Notes: generated by a model not told the origin, from the sequence alone. 64,000 nucleotides of DNA from Clostridiales bacterium (GCA_018366495.1 JAGZHZ010000009.1:39510-103509), one strand, 5' to 3'; numbered from the stretch's first letter, positions 33,969 through 43,294 are shown. Numbers and translations: made by a program.

Positions 33969-34736
33969 ATGAAACTAAAATATCCTGCAGAGGCATTTGC
34001 ACTTGGAATCGTACTGTTTTCTGCTGGCATGAAAGAAGCATTTGCAGCCGGAATTCTGGTGATTGCTGCAGTCGTATTTGCAGAGTTTTTGAAAAATCTG
34101 CTTGAACCTTTTGTGCCCTTATGGAGCGTAAGATTGAGTGTCCTGATAGGAACAGGATCTATCTGCGCCAGCGCATTTTTACTCGGATTTTCGCAGCTTG
34201 GAATTGAAGTGAACAATGGACTTTGGATCATGACTTTTATTGTGGGACTTTTAGCTGCAAAACATGTATTGATGACAGAGATCGATGCAGAATATGGAGA
34301 ACTTTTCTGGGAATCTGGGATCGCATGGGGGTTCTGGGTTTTACTGGCGGCAGTCAGAGAGTTTTGCGCGGGAGGCAGTATTTTTGGAAATACGATTTTT
34401 GAAGCTTCCTTCCAATCAAAGAGTTTTCTGGAGACAACGTTTGCATTTTTAACGGCAGGACTTGTATTAGCTTTTACAAACGGTGTGCTGAAAAAGAGAA
34501 GCAGAAATACGCACAGCCTTCTTTTGGTTATTCCAATGGTTATCTTTTCAAGACCATTTGCAATGGAAAGTTTTGGAGAACTTGTTGGAATGATCTGGAC
34601 GATTGCCGTTCCGGTTGTAATGTTTATCTCTGCAAAGAAGACGCTGAAGTTTGCAAGAACGGGTCTTGCTTACAGAGGACTTCCATGTGAAATGCTTGCG
34701 ATGGGATTTATCTATATGATTCTAAGCATTTATTAA
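33969..34736 (+). CDS. rnfE: Divergent RnfE/NqrD-family membrane protein
   Basis: 255 residues, about six membrane segments. Best match is the Rnf-Nqr A/E family: LGIVLFSAGMKEAFAAGI resembles the first RnfE helix and VLLAAVREFCAGGSIFG matches the RnfE motif REILGSGxLFG. A hand alignment puts Val14 and Lys98 or a neighbour where RnfE/NqrD proteins have the two Cys that hold the intramembrane [2Fe-2S] cluster. The other Cys (66, 133, 240) are at non-standard places. No RnfA partner follows, so the usual heterodimer cannot form from this operon. GGAGGAT precedes the ATG. A terminator follows after about 85 bases. Confidence 0.7.
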   Translation: MKLKYPAEAFALGIVLFSAGMKEAFAAGILVIAAVVFAEFLKNLLEPFVPLWSVRLSVLIGTGSICASAFLLGFSQLGIEVNNGLWIMTFIVGLLAAKHVLMTEIDAEYGELFWESGIAWGFWVLLAAVREFCAGGSIFGNTIFEASFQSKSFLETTFAFLTAGLVLAFTNGVLKKRSRNTHSLLLVIPMVIFSRPFAMESFGELVGMIWTIAVPVVMFISAKKTLKFARTGLAYRGLPCEMLAMGFIYMILSIY

Positions 34737-34820
34737 AGACAGGAAAAGCCTTCTTTTCAGGTGTCTGATGAAAAAGATATTATAAATAAAAAGATATCTA
34801 AATAGAAAAATATCTAAATA

Positions 34821-34867
34821 AAAAGAAGACCATGTATGGATAGAAGAAATACAAGGTCTTCTTTTTT
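34821..34867 (+). terminator. Terminator after the Rnf-like operon
   Basis: AAGAAGACC-TGTAT pairs with ATACA-GGTCTTCTT around one mismatch, followed by six T. A weaker hairpin lies right after the rnfE stop (about 34737-34766). Confidence 0.82.
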
Positions 34868-35005
34868 AGATTTCAGATTAATAAAAAGCAGTTAAAAAGA
34901 GGAAAAATGTGGCGATCCGGACCCGAAGCGGCTGCAATGTTGACTTTAAAAGAAATAAGAACTAAAATGGAGAAAAGAATTAGACGAAATGCTATGGAGG
35001 GGCTT

Positions 35006-36511
35006 ATGATAACTGTAATGTTGGCGGACGATAATAAATTTGCACTGAAGCATTTTGCAGGTTTGGTGGAATGGGAAAAATTTGGATTTCAGCTGATTGA
35101 TACGGCGATTGATGGAATTGAGGCATGGGAAAAGTTTTGCAGGTGGTTTCCGAATGTAGTTATCACGGATGTGCAAATGCCGGGGATCGATGGTATGGAG
35201 CTGGCAAGAAGGATCAAAGAGAAGAGACCGGAAACCATAGTGATTTTTTTATCGAGCTACGATGAATTTGATTACGCTCGCTCGGCGATTGATCTGAGCG
35301 TACAGGAATATATTTTAAAACAGGAGCTGGATCGAGCTACATTTGAAAGTAAACTTCAGGAGATCCGAAAGATCCTGCAAAAGAAAACGGAAAAAAGAAA
35401 AAAAATAGATTTTGGCAATCTTTTGACATGCTTTCACACGGCAGAGGAAGATCTGGATGATGAATTTTATCAGGAAATTTTTCAGGATCTCTTTCATTTT
35501 TTAATCTTAGAACAGGATCATATGCCGGAAGTACTTGCAGAACGATCTGGATATATGGTTCCCGAAATTGATTACAGGACAGTTTTTTCAGACATTCAAA
35601 AAGAAATTCCTGAAATTGTATATATTATTCGTTTGGAAACGTATCGATGGATTTGCCTTTGTGATACCAAAAAGGAAATAGAGGCAGTTGGAGATGCAAT
35701 TGTTCAGTATCTGGCAGGAAAAACGGAAGCCACATTTTCTATGATGATCTTTTCAAAAGAGATGTCTGTCATGGAATGTCGGCGGATGTATGAAAAAATG
35801 GAATTTTTATCAGAACAGCGATACTTTGAAGGCACAAGCGCTGTGATGTATGCTGAGATGTATGAGAAACCAAAGACATCAAAAAAGATTGTGACAGATG
35901 ATTTTTTAGAAGCGTTTGAGAAAAATGACAAAGAGATGGCTGTTCGAATTTTAGACCGCACATTCCGAATGATTTTATACCGATATGATTTCCTGGCATT
36001 TGAAGAAGCGGTAGAACAAGTACTGCTGGAGCTTGAGAACAAGCAGAAGCAGCTGTATGAACCATTTGAGCTGTATGATGAAGAAGTATGCCAGCTTATG
36101 AGCGTCCGCCGCATCGTACGGTGGCTTAAGGAAAAAGTGATAGAAATTTTAGAGATCAGAAAAAAAGAACAGCATTTTACATCAGATGCAATGGAACGTG
36201 CAGTCCGCTTTATCTATCAGGAATATAAAAATTCTTTTTTAAGTGTGGAAGGAATTGCGGAGAATGCAGGACTGAGTGTGAATCGTCTGAATGATCTCTT
36301 TAAAAAAGAGCAAGGAGAGACAGTTGGAAAATTTTTGACAAAGGTGCGGATGGAAAAGGCACGGGAACTGCTTGAAAAAGAAAATGAGAAAATACCAGAT
36401 ATCGTGGAACAGGTAGGATATAGCTCTCCGTCTTATTTTGCAAAGGTTTTCCGAAAAATGTATGATATTTCTCCACAAGAATATCGAAAAAAAGGAAAAG
36501 AGAACGAGTAG
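35006..36511 (+). CDS. YesN-like response regulator with AraC-type DNA-binding domain
   Basis: 501 residues. Receiver domain at 1-120 with acidic pair Asp8/Asp9, phosphorylation site Asp55 (VVITDVQMPGIDGMEL), SSYDEFDYA and Lys near 106. A middle linker region of unknown fold follows (about 130-400). AraC-type HTH at the C-terminus (FIYQEYKNSFLSVEGIAENA, then VGYSSPSYFAKVFRKMYDIS). The frame is open further upstream, but ATG 35006 is preferred because GGAGGGG lies just before it and the receiver fold begins at MITVMLADD. It forms a pair with the kinase gene 2 bases downstream and may control the esterase that follows. Confidence 0.92.
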   Translation: MITVMLADDNKFALKHFAGLVEWEKFGFQLIDTAIDGIEAWEKFCRWFPNVVITDVQMPGIDGMELARRIKEKRPETIVIFLSSYDEFDYARSAIDLSVQEYILKQELDRATFESKLQEIRKILQKKTEKRKKIDFGNLLTCFHTAEEDLDDEFYQEIFQDLFHFLILEQDHMPEVLAERSGYMVPEIDYRTVFSDIQKEIPEIVYIIRLETYRWICLCDTKKEIEAVGDAIVQYLAGKTEATFSMMIFSKEMSVMECRRMYEKMEFLSEQRYFEGTSAVMYAEMYEKPKTSKKIVTDDFLEAFEKNDKEMAVRILDRTFRMILYRYDFLAFEEAVEQVLLELENKQKQLYEPFELYDEEVCQLMSVRRIVRWLKEKVIEILEIRKKEQHFTSDAMERAVRFIYQEYKNSFLSVEGIAENAGLSVNRLNDLFKKEQGETVGKFLTKVRMEKARELLEKENEKIPDIVEQVGYSSPSYFAKVFRKMYDISPQEYRKKGKENE

Positions 36512-36513
36512 AT

Positions 36514-38397
36514 ATGGAGAAAAAAGGAATCTGGGAAAAGATTAAACCAAACACACTCGTCAAAAAATGCGTCTATGCAATCTGTACCGTCACTCTGGTT
36601 ATGTTGCTGGCAGCAGGAAGCAGAATGTCTGATTGGATTTACCGTTTTCTGGAGCCGAAAATGCAGCAGGACTTTACTGTGCTGAACTCAGCGGTTGTGA
36701 CAAAAATCAGCTATCTGCTTCATCAGAACACACAATATCTTTTGAAACTGTGGCAAAATGATGTGCTGATTTCAAAGATGATACAGTATATGGAAGAAGA
36801 AGAGGGAAAAGAGGAGTTAAAGGGAGAAATTGAGGAATATCTAGCAGGAGAATATCGGGGTAGGGAAGAACCGGGCGCCATTGTCTCAAGTCGGAACGTT
36901 ATTGCAGTTGTAGATTGGAAGCAGATGTTATGCCAGCCTGAGATGGAAAAATATGGCGAAATGATTATGGAGTCTGCATGGTTTGAAAGTCTGAAAGAAA
37001 ATTTAAGTAATATGCATACTTATGAACATGACAGGTTGAAAAGAATGTATTCACCAGTATTTGTGGAAAATAAGGAATGCAAAACAAAGGAATTTATCTC
37101 ATTTGCTATGCTGAAGGAGACGGAGAACCACCAGATTGTATTTTTGATGATTGAGCCATTTGAAGAATTCCGGAATATATTTTCTGACTTTTTGAATGCA
37201 GATGTAAGAGACTTTTGCATGATAGGAAGAAATGGAGAAATTCTGTTTCAGAATGTTGACGATTCTGCATTTTGTCAGATGGAACCGGAAAAGATTGAAA
37301 ACTTATTTGCAGACGAACAGTACAAGACAAATTTGACTGAGATAGATGGCAATACGATTATCGGGGTGAGAACTTCATACCAGATTGAACAGATGAAACT
37401 GGTGACTTGTCTGTCGAAGTCGGATTTTCTGCACCCATATGAATCACTTATCGCAATGATTAATGAAGTCTTTGTTGGTTTTCAGTTGATTTTATTGATA
37501 CTGGTCATCTTGATCTTAAATCGCAGTCTTTCCAAATTGAATAAACTTGCCAGTCAGATGAGGGGAGTAAAAGGAGAGGTATATGATATTCCTAAAAGTA
37601 TCAAAAGTGATGATGAAGTGGGCATGATTGCAGATACTTTTTATCAGATGATGGATCAGATTCGCGAAAATATAGAAAAGATTAAAGAGCAGGAACAAAA
37701 AGAGAAAAAAGTAGAGTACAGTCTTCTGGTCTCTCAGATCGATCCACATTTTATCTATAATACACTGAACACGATTACTTATCTGGCAGAGCTGAATCAG
37801 ACAGAGGATATTATGATTATCAATAAGGCTTTGATAGGAATGCTCAAAGACCGGCTGAAAATGACGAAACTGCAGATTTATGATACATTAGAACGGGAAA
37901 AGCAACAGCTGGATGCATATATGACAATTCAGAAATATTTATGCAGCAATGAAATTTCAATGGAATTTCTAATTGAACCACAGTATGCTAAAGTGAAATA
38001 CCCAAAAAACGTGCTTCAGCCTTTTGTAGAAAATGCTATTTTACATGGAATTGTCTTACACCGCAATGAAAATGGCAGATTGATACCGGGAAAGATATGG
38101 ATTGATTTTTCAATTTCTGATCAAATGATGATAACAAAAATTCAGGATAATGGAATTGGAATGAGTCAGGAAAAAATTCAAAAATATTTTTATGACCTTC
38201 CGTCTGACAGAGAAGAAGAAAAAGAGATTGACATAAGAGAACATATCGGTATCTACAACATTCGTATGAGAATGAAGTATTTATATGGAGAGCAGTTTAA
38301 AATTGACGCCTGTCAAAGAAAAGAAGGAGGAATACAGATTATTTTGAAATTTCCAGTTTGTCAGGAAAATCAGAGTAATATTTCACCGAAGAAGTGA
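36514..38397 (+). CDS. YesM-like sensor histidine kinase
   Basis: 627 residues. Membrane helix at about 17-36, a large extracellular sensor domain (about 40-315), second helix at about 318-338, HAMP domain, then the His_kinase region with SQIDPHFIYNTLNTITYLAE (His412). An HATPase end follows with LQPFVENAILHGI (N box) and DNGIGMS (G1 box). It senses an unknown signal outside and phosphorylates the YesN-type regulator encoded just before it. In this family many targets concern carbohydrate uptake, but the nearest target here is the secreted esterase. Confidence 0.92.
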   Translation: MEKKGIWEKIKPNTLVKKCVYAICTVTLVMLLAAGSRMSDWIYRFLEPKMQQDFTVLNSAVVTKISYLLHQNTQYLLKLWQNDVLISKMIQYMEEEEGKEELKGEIEEYLAGEYRGREEPGAIVSSRNVIAVVDWKQMLCQPEMEKYGEMIMESAWFESLKENLSNMHTYEHDRLKRMYSPVFVENKECKTKEFISFAMLKETENHQIVFLMIEPFEEFRNIFSDFLNADVRDFCMIGRNGEILFQNVDDSAFCQMEPEKIENLFADEQYKTNLTEIDGNTIIGVRTSYQIEQMKLVTCLSKSDFLHPYESLIAMINEVFVGFQLILLILVILILNRSLSKLNKLASQMRGVKGEVYDIPKSIKSDDEVGMIADTFYQMMDQIRENIEKIKEQEQKEKKVEYSLLVSQIDPHFIYNTLNTITYLAELNQTEDIMIINKALIGMLKDRLKMTKLQIYDTLEREKQQLDAYMTIQKYLCSNEISMEFLIEPQYAKVKYPKNVLQPFVENAILHGIVLHRNENGRLIPGKIWIDFSISDQMMITKIQDNGIGMSQEKIQKYFYDLPSDREEEKEIDIREHIGIYNIRMRMKYLYGEQFKIDACQRKEGGIQIILKFPVCQENQSNISPKK

Positions 38398-38480
38398 AAA
38401 GTTGCGGAAAAGAGAGAAAATAAAAGAAAAGATAGAGAAAAAATTTAAAAGTAAAAAAAAAGGTGATATTTTATTCGTCA

Positions 38481-38517
38481 AAAGTGATATTTTCGGATGG
38501 AAATATCATCTTTTTTT
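38481..38517 (+). terminator. Terminator after the two-component genes
   Basis: TGATATTT pairs with AAATATCA, extended by AAAG/CTTT around a bulge, followed by seven T. Just before it GTGATATTTT is present a second time (from 38463) as a direct repeat. Confidence 0.7.
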
Positions 38518-38662
38518 GTGTAAAATAGTTATATTGAGCAGTGATGAGGCAGAATAAAATGCGGAAAGCAAAATGGGGGGCTGAAAGCATGGAAAAGCAC
38601 TGCGCAGATAAAAGATAAAATTTAAAATGAGCAAAACGATATAATGAGATGGAGGAATGGAA

Positions 38663-40393
38663 ATGAGAGATCGGAAACGTTTTTTAGCAGCTATGATATC
38701 TGTGATGATGGCAGCAAGTGCGTGCTCAGGAATAACAGTATTTGCAGCTGAGACAGACAACATTGATATTGTGACTATAGAAGGTGGACAGGTTCAGGGG
38801 GTGGAATCGGACACAGAAGGAGTAAAGGTATTTAAAGGTATTCCATTTGCAGCAGATACTTCAGGAGAAAATCGCTGGAAAGCGCCTCAGGCAGCAGAAA
38901 CATGGGACGGCATAAAGGTTTGTGATACATGGGGCGATCAGGCAATGCAGAAACCAGCAGCAGAATTAAATCCGGTTGGAGGATTCTGGGGGGATGAGTT
39001 TTATTTTGACGATCTGTATAATCCTCCAATCAGCGAAGCAGGATTAAATTTGAATATATATACACCTGCAAAATCAACCGACGAAAACCTACCTGTTCTG
39101 GTTTATATTCATGGAGGAGCAAATAACCATGGTAACGCTTCAGAGAGAGAGTTTAATGCATCCAAACTGGCAGAAAAAGGGATTGTTGTAGTATGTGTAC
39201 AATATCGTGTCAGCATGTATGGATTTTTGACACTTCCAGGATTATCCTCTGAAAATGAAAATGGGGCTTCTGGAAATTATGCGGTTCAAGACTTGGTAAA
39301 AGCTTTGGAATGGGTAAAAGAAAACATTGCGGGATTTGGAGGAAATCCAAATCAGGTTACAATCTCAGGCCAGTCTGCAGGCGCTATGAATGTGACAGCG
39401 CTGCTCCGCACTCCTTTGGCAAAGGGATTGTTCCAGAATGCGATTGTGCAAAGTGGTTTTACGGGACTTTTAACGGCAGAGGGCACACTGCCATATAGAG
39501 ATATGAAAGAAGTTCAGGCAGAGGCAGAGCCGATTGTGAAAGCGGCTATGGGACTTCCAGAAGAAACGACGTCTGAAGAATTAGTGGCAGAATTGCGTTC
39601 TCATGACGCGCAGTATTATATGGATACAATGTCAGCAACAGACGAGACACAGTCTCTTTATGATGTTATCACCAATGCAAGCAGTACCTATGTGATTGAT
39701 GGATATGTATTTACAGAAGAATCTGTAAACCTCTCAAGACCAGGAGCTCTGGATGGAATCAATATTATGATTGGCGGAACCTCAGATGAGATGACTTCTC
39801 TGATGGGAGATCCGGAGGGAACAATGGACCTCGATATTTTTGCAGAGACCATGAAAACAATGTATGGCGAAGAAGGGGCAAAAGCATATACTGCAGAAGA
39901 CGAGAAAGAGGCATATCGCGTAAATCTTCGCTCTTACAGTGATCTGTCTTTTGCAAATTATGTAGTGTCAGCTCAATATATTGAGAAAAATAATGATACA
40001 GATGTCTATGTATATTATTTTGATCATGATTTGCCAAACCATGAAAATCCAGTTAGAGATGAGGACTTCTATGGAGCTTTTCATTCAGCAGAATTATGGT
40101 ATGCATTTGATTCTATTCGCGACACAGAAGGACAGCGAGTATGGACGGATGCAGATTATGCGATGGCAGATCAAATTTCATCCTATTTTGCAAACTTTAC
40201 AAAGACAGGAAATCCAAACGGAGAGGGATTGACAGAATGGGATATATGCAGCACAGAGACAGATGGCGCTTTTATGTGGTGGCATGATGCAAAATCGGAA
40301 TATGTAGAAAATGCAGAATATCCGGAACGTGAGGCAGCAAACAGAGTAGTGGCATTAGCTTCGGTTGGTTTGACAGAAGATGATTTAAAATAA
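38663..40393 (+). CDS. Secreted type-B carboxylesterase
   Basis: 576 residues. Signal sequence with cleavage likely after VFA at about residue 29. Alpha/beta hydrolase of the carboxylesterase type B family: VYIHGGAN is the oxyanion motif, nucleophile Ser238 in SGQSAGA, and GNPNQVTI just before it. A late HSAELWYAF segment probably contains the catalytic His. Likely cleaves carboxyl esters outside the cell, for example acetyl or feruloyl groups on plant fibre; the substrate is not evident. The second ATG (38663) is preferred because GGAGG at 38651-38655 leaves only one base before the first. Confidence 0.92.
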   Translation: MRDRKRFLAAMISVMMAASACSGITVFAAETDNIDIVTIEGGQVQGVESDTEGVKVFKGIPFAADTSGENRWKAPQAAETWDGIKVCDTWGDQAMQKPAAELNPVGGFWGDEFYFDDLYNPPISEAGLNLNIYTPAKSTDENLPVLVYIHGGANNHGNASEREFNASKLAEKGIVVVCVQYRVSMYGFLTLPGLSSENENGASGNYAVQDLVKALEWVKENIAGFGGNPNQVTISGQSAGAMNVTALLRTPLAKGLFQNAIVQSGFTGLLTAEGTLPYRDMKEVQAEAEPIVKAAMGLPEETTSEELVAELRSHDAQYYMDTMSATDETQSLYDVITNASSTYVIDGYVFTEESVNLSRPGALDGINIMIGGTSDEMTSLMGDPEGTMDLDIFAETMKTMYGEEGAKAYTAEDEKEAYRVNLRSYSDLSFANYVVSAQYIEKNNDTDVYVYYFDHDLPNHENPVRDEDFYGAFHSAELWYAFDSIRDTEGQRVWTDADYAMADQISSYFANFTKTGNPNGEGLTEWDICSTETDGAFMWWHDAKSEYVENAEYPEREAANRVVALASVGLTEDDLK

Positions 40394-40422
40394 GAAGTAA
40401 TAAAAAATAAAATATATCGAGG

Positions 40423-40478
40423 TAACGAAACAATTCATGCTTCCTTCTATGAGCAGCGGGGGATGAATTGTTTCGTTA
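40423..40478 (+). repeat. 16-base inverted repeat after the esterase gene
   Basis: TAACGAAACAATTCAT (40423-40438) is perfectly repeated inverted at 40463-40478 with a 24-base loop. It has no T run and may act as a 3' stabiliser or bidirectional terminator. Confidence 0.8.
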
Positions 40479-40486
40479 TAGACTTT

Positions 40487-40538
40487 AAAAAAACATAGCA
40501 ATTTGTAGATAGAGAATACAAATTGCTATGTTTTTTTT
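40487..40538. terminator. Strong terminator before the polysaccharide locus
   Basis: A perfect stem of 21 pairs, 40487-40507 with 40517-40537, with A and T runs on the two sides, so it can work in both directions. Confidence 0.92.
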
Positions 40539-40707
40539 ATTTTTTCGAGAGTTTTATCAAAAGTCAGGGAAAATAATCTGGATCCAAAGGAAATATTGAA
40601 TAAAATCAGATAGGTAAAGATAAAATTATAAATAAAAAATAAAAAAAATCAATAAAAAATAAAATTTACTATCTATGATTAGAAACGAGTTAAAAATGTA
40701 ATTGATA

Positions 40708-40735
40708 TTGAAAAAAAGAAGATATATGGTATAAT
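40708..40735 (+). promoter_or_regulatory. Promoter of the polysaccharide locus
   Basis: TTGAAA (40708-40713), 16 bases, TATAAT (40730-40735), with TG at -14/-15 (extended -10). The leader before the first gene is about 190 bases. The stretch from 40540 to 40707 holds no recognisable feature. Confidence 0.72.
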
Positions 40736-40756
40736 TTTGCCAATTAGAATGAGAAA

Positions 40757-40842
40757 GTGCAGAAAAAGATCGAAAGCAATAGCTGTAATGCTGAAAGACA
40801 GCATATGAAGAGGAGAGATGTGGGCATTAAGACGATCTGCAC
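40757..40842 (+). promoter_or_regulatory. Structured leader RNA of the polysaccharide operon (putative)
   Basis: GTGCAG (40757-40762) can pair with CTGCAC (40837-40842), and ATCG (40769-40772) with CGAT (40833-40836), across a 6-base bulge. Inside, ATGCTG (40788-40793) pairs with CAGCAT (40799-40804) around AAAGA. Such a leader could be the loading site of an anti-termination factor for a 22-kb operon; this is inference. Confidence 0.4.
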
Positions 40843-40929
40843 AGATAGCAGGGAAAGAATATTCTTTATAAAACGGAATCGTAATACCAGGAAAGAAAGA
40901 TGAAAAAATGAAAAATGAGGGAGAGCAAT

Positions 40930-43149
40930 ATGAAAACAGTTTTGATGATGGCGCTATTTTTGATGCTGATGGTGCTGATTTATTTTGCACGGATTTTATG
41001 CAGAAAACATAGTTTATTTGGCGAGCAAAAAAATATCGATGTAGAATCAGAATGCAGACATGGAACGAATGAGAAAAAATTTGGACTGCGGAAGCTGCAG
41101 CACTGGGAAGTTGTAACACTGGGTCTTTTGATTTATGATGCATTTTCCATAGCAGCAGCTTATTTTCTGGCACTCTGGCTTCGGTTTGATTGCAAAGTTT
41201 CTCAGATTAATCAGGAATATATGGAAGCATATATGAAGTTTATTCCTATCTATATTGTGATCTGTATAGCCTTATTTATGATGGCAAGATTATATAGGAG
41301 TATCTGGCGCTTTGCCGGTTATGATGAAATGATACGTGTCGTATCTGTTACAATAATTACCTGTATTATTCATACAGCAGCAATCACGGTTTTCTTTCAT
41401 CGTATGCCGATTACTTACTACATATTTGGAGCAATTTTTCAGTTTATGTTTACTCTGATGATCCGTTTCTCTTATAGAATCGTTCTTTTAATGAGAAAGG
41501 GTCAAAAAAATGGTCTGGATTCTCAAAATGCAATGATGATTGGAGCAGGCTCAGCAGGACAGATTTTACTGAAAGATATCAATAAAGGCAGAAAAGATGG
41601 ATATCGAGTATGCTGTATTATTGATGATAATAAAAATAAATGGGGGAGATATATAGCAGGTGTTCCAGTCGTAGGAGGCAGAGAAGATATTTTACTCAAT
41701 GTACAAAAATATCATATTACACAGATTTTAATTGCAATTCCAAGCGCAACAGCACAACAAAAAAGAGATATTCTCGATATTTGCAAAGAGACCGGGTGTG
41801 ATTTGAAAATTCTACCTTCTATCTATCAGATGGTGAGTGGAAAAATTTCTGTATCTCAGATGAAAGATGTGGCGGTGGAAGATCTGCTTGGAAGAGAACC
41901 GATCAAGGTAGATATGAATGAAATTTTTCAGCAGATTGAAGGAAAAACGATTCTGGTCACAGGAGGCGGAGGTTCCATCGGAAGCGAACTATGCCGTCAG
42001 ATCGCCAGCCATAAGCCAGGACAGCTGATCATTTTTGATATTTATGAAAATAATGTCTATGATATTGAACAGGAATTAAGAAGAAAATATCCGAAATTGA
42101 ACTTAAAAGCTTTAATTGGAAGCGTGAGAGACAGTCGAAGAATCGAATGGGTATTTAGGACATATAAGCCGGATATTGTTTACCATGCAGCGGCACATAA
42201 GCATGTCCCTCTGATGGAGACAAGCCCGAATGAGGCGATTAAAAATAATGTAGTTGGTACTTATAAGACAGCATATGCTGCTCTGCGCTATGGAACACAG
42301 AGATTTGTTTTGATCAGTACAGATAAAGCGGTAAATCCTACTAATATTATGGGAGCAAGTAAGCGTCTGTGTGAAATGGTTATCCAGAGTATGGATGAGA
42401 TTAGCCGCACGGGAAAAATAGATTTACTTCCATTTTTACATGCTCATGCCGACAGCGAAGATATTGATCCGGAGGATTTGTTTAAAAAGCATATGAATTG
42501 GAAGAAAAATAATTCCAATATGAAGGGAAGAACAGAGTTTGTCGCTGTCAGATTTGGAAACGTACTGGGAAGCAATGGTTCTGTTATTCCACTGTTCAAG
42601 AAACAGATTGCAGCAGGAGGACCTGTGACGGTAACGCATCCTGATATTATTCGGTATTTTATGACGATACCGGAGGCTGTCAGCCTTGTGCTGCAGGCAG
42701 GAACGTATGCAGGCGGCGGAGAAATTTTTGTTCTTGACATGGGAGATCCGGTAAAGATTGATACACTGGCAAGAAACCTGATTAAATTATCTGGATATAA
42801 ACCGGATGTAGATATCAAAATATGTTATACCGGACTGCGTCAGGGGGAAAAGCTGTATGAAGAAAAACTGATGGCAGAAGAAGGAATGAAGAGAACAAAG
42901 AATAAGCTGATCCATATTGGACAGCCGATACCATTTAATATAGAAGTGTTTTTGAAACAACTGGAAGAATTAGCACATGAGAGTTATAATAATTGTGATG
43001 ATATCGTAGAAAGAGTGGAAAAAGTGGTGCCGACTTTCCATCCAGTAGGCGCAAATCCAACCGGCAGGGAGATGCCAATGAGTAAAATGGTAGAACTCAC
43101 AGGAGATGCGATGGCGGAAGTGGCAGCGACGAGAGAAGCGGGAATGTGA
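40930..43149 (+). CDS. Membrane-bound UDP-GlcNAc 4,6-dehydratase (PglF/CapD-like)
   Basis: 739 residues. One N-terminal helix and four further helices (to about residue 190), a CoA-binding-like Rossmann fold (MMIGAGSAGQILLKDI), then the catalytic Rossmann domain with ILVTGGGGSIGSELCRQI. The active-site region is STDKAVNPTNIMGASKR. It converts UDP-GlcNAc to UDP-4-keto-6-deoxy sugar, first step to bacillosamine-type or AAT sugars. An insert of about 40 residues (LHAHADSEDIDPEDLFKKHM) within the dehydratase domain is unusual. The second ATG (40930) is preferred because GAGGGAG lies 6 bases before it. First gene of the locus; the aminotransferase follows. Confidence 0.92.
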   Translation: MKTVLMMALFLMLMVLIYFARILCRKHSLFGEQKNIDVESECRHGTNEKKFGLRKLQHWEVVTLGLLIYDAFSIAAAYFLALWLRFDCKVSQINQEYMEAYMKFIPIYIVICIALFMMARLYRSIWRFAGYDEMIRVVSVTIITCIIHTAAITVFFHRMPITYYIFGAIFQFMFTLMIRFSYRIVLLMRKGQKNGLDSQNAMMIGAGSAGQILLKDINKGRKDGYRVCCIIDDNKNKWGRYIAGVPVVGGREDILLNVQKYHITQILIAIPSATAQQKRDILDICKETGCDLKILPSIYQMVSGKISVSQMKDVAVEDLLGREPIKVDMNEIFQQIEGKTILVTGGGGSIGSELCRQIASHKPGQLIIFDIYENNVYDIEQELRRKYPKLNLKALIGSVRDSRRIEWVFRTYKPDIVYHAAAHKHVPLMETSPNEAIKNNVVGTYKTAYAALRYGTQRFVLISTDKAVNPTNIMGASKRLCEMVIQSMDEISRTGKIDLLPFLHAHADSEDIDPEDLFKKHMNWKKNNSNMKGRTEFVAVRFGNVLGSNGSVIPLFKKQIAAGGPVTVTHPDIIRYFMTIPEAVSLVLQAGTYAGGGEIFVLDMGDPVKIDTLARNLIKLSGYKPDVDIKICYTGLRQGEKLYEEKLMAEEGMKRTKNKLIHIGQPIPFNIEVFLKQLEELAHESYNNCDDIVERVEKVVPTFHPVGANPTGREMPMSKMVELTGDAMAEVAATREAGM

Positions 43150-43294
43150 TAAAGATAAGAAGAAATTAATATTGAAGAGTTTTTTCAATAATTAAAATGT
43201 TGAAAAATGTATATAAGAATGGCAGAGGGGAAAAGCTGTTATAACTTATTCTCTAGTATAAAAATATTATAGTAGATGAAAGGAATAATAAAAA

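Noticed and set aside
33698..34231. Open frame of 177 codons on the minus strand
   Set aside because: It lies antisense over the rnfG-rnfE junction, has no ribosome binding site and no family resemblance; both plus-strand genes are clear.
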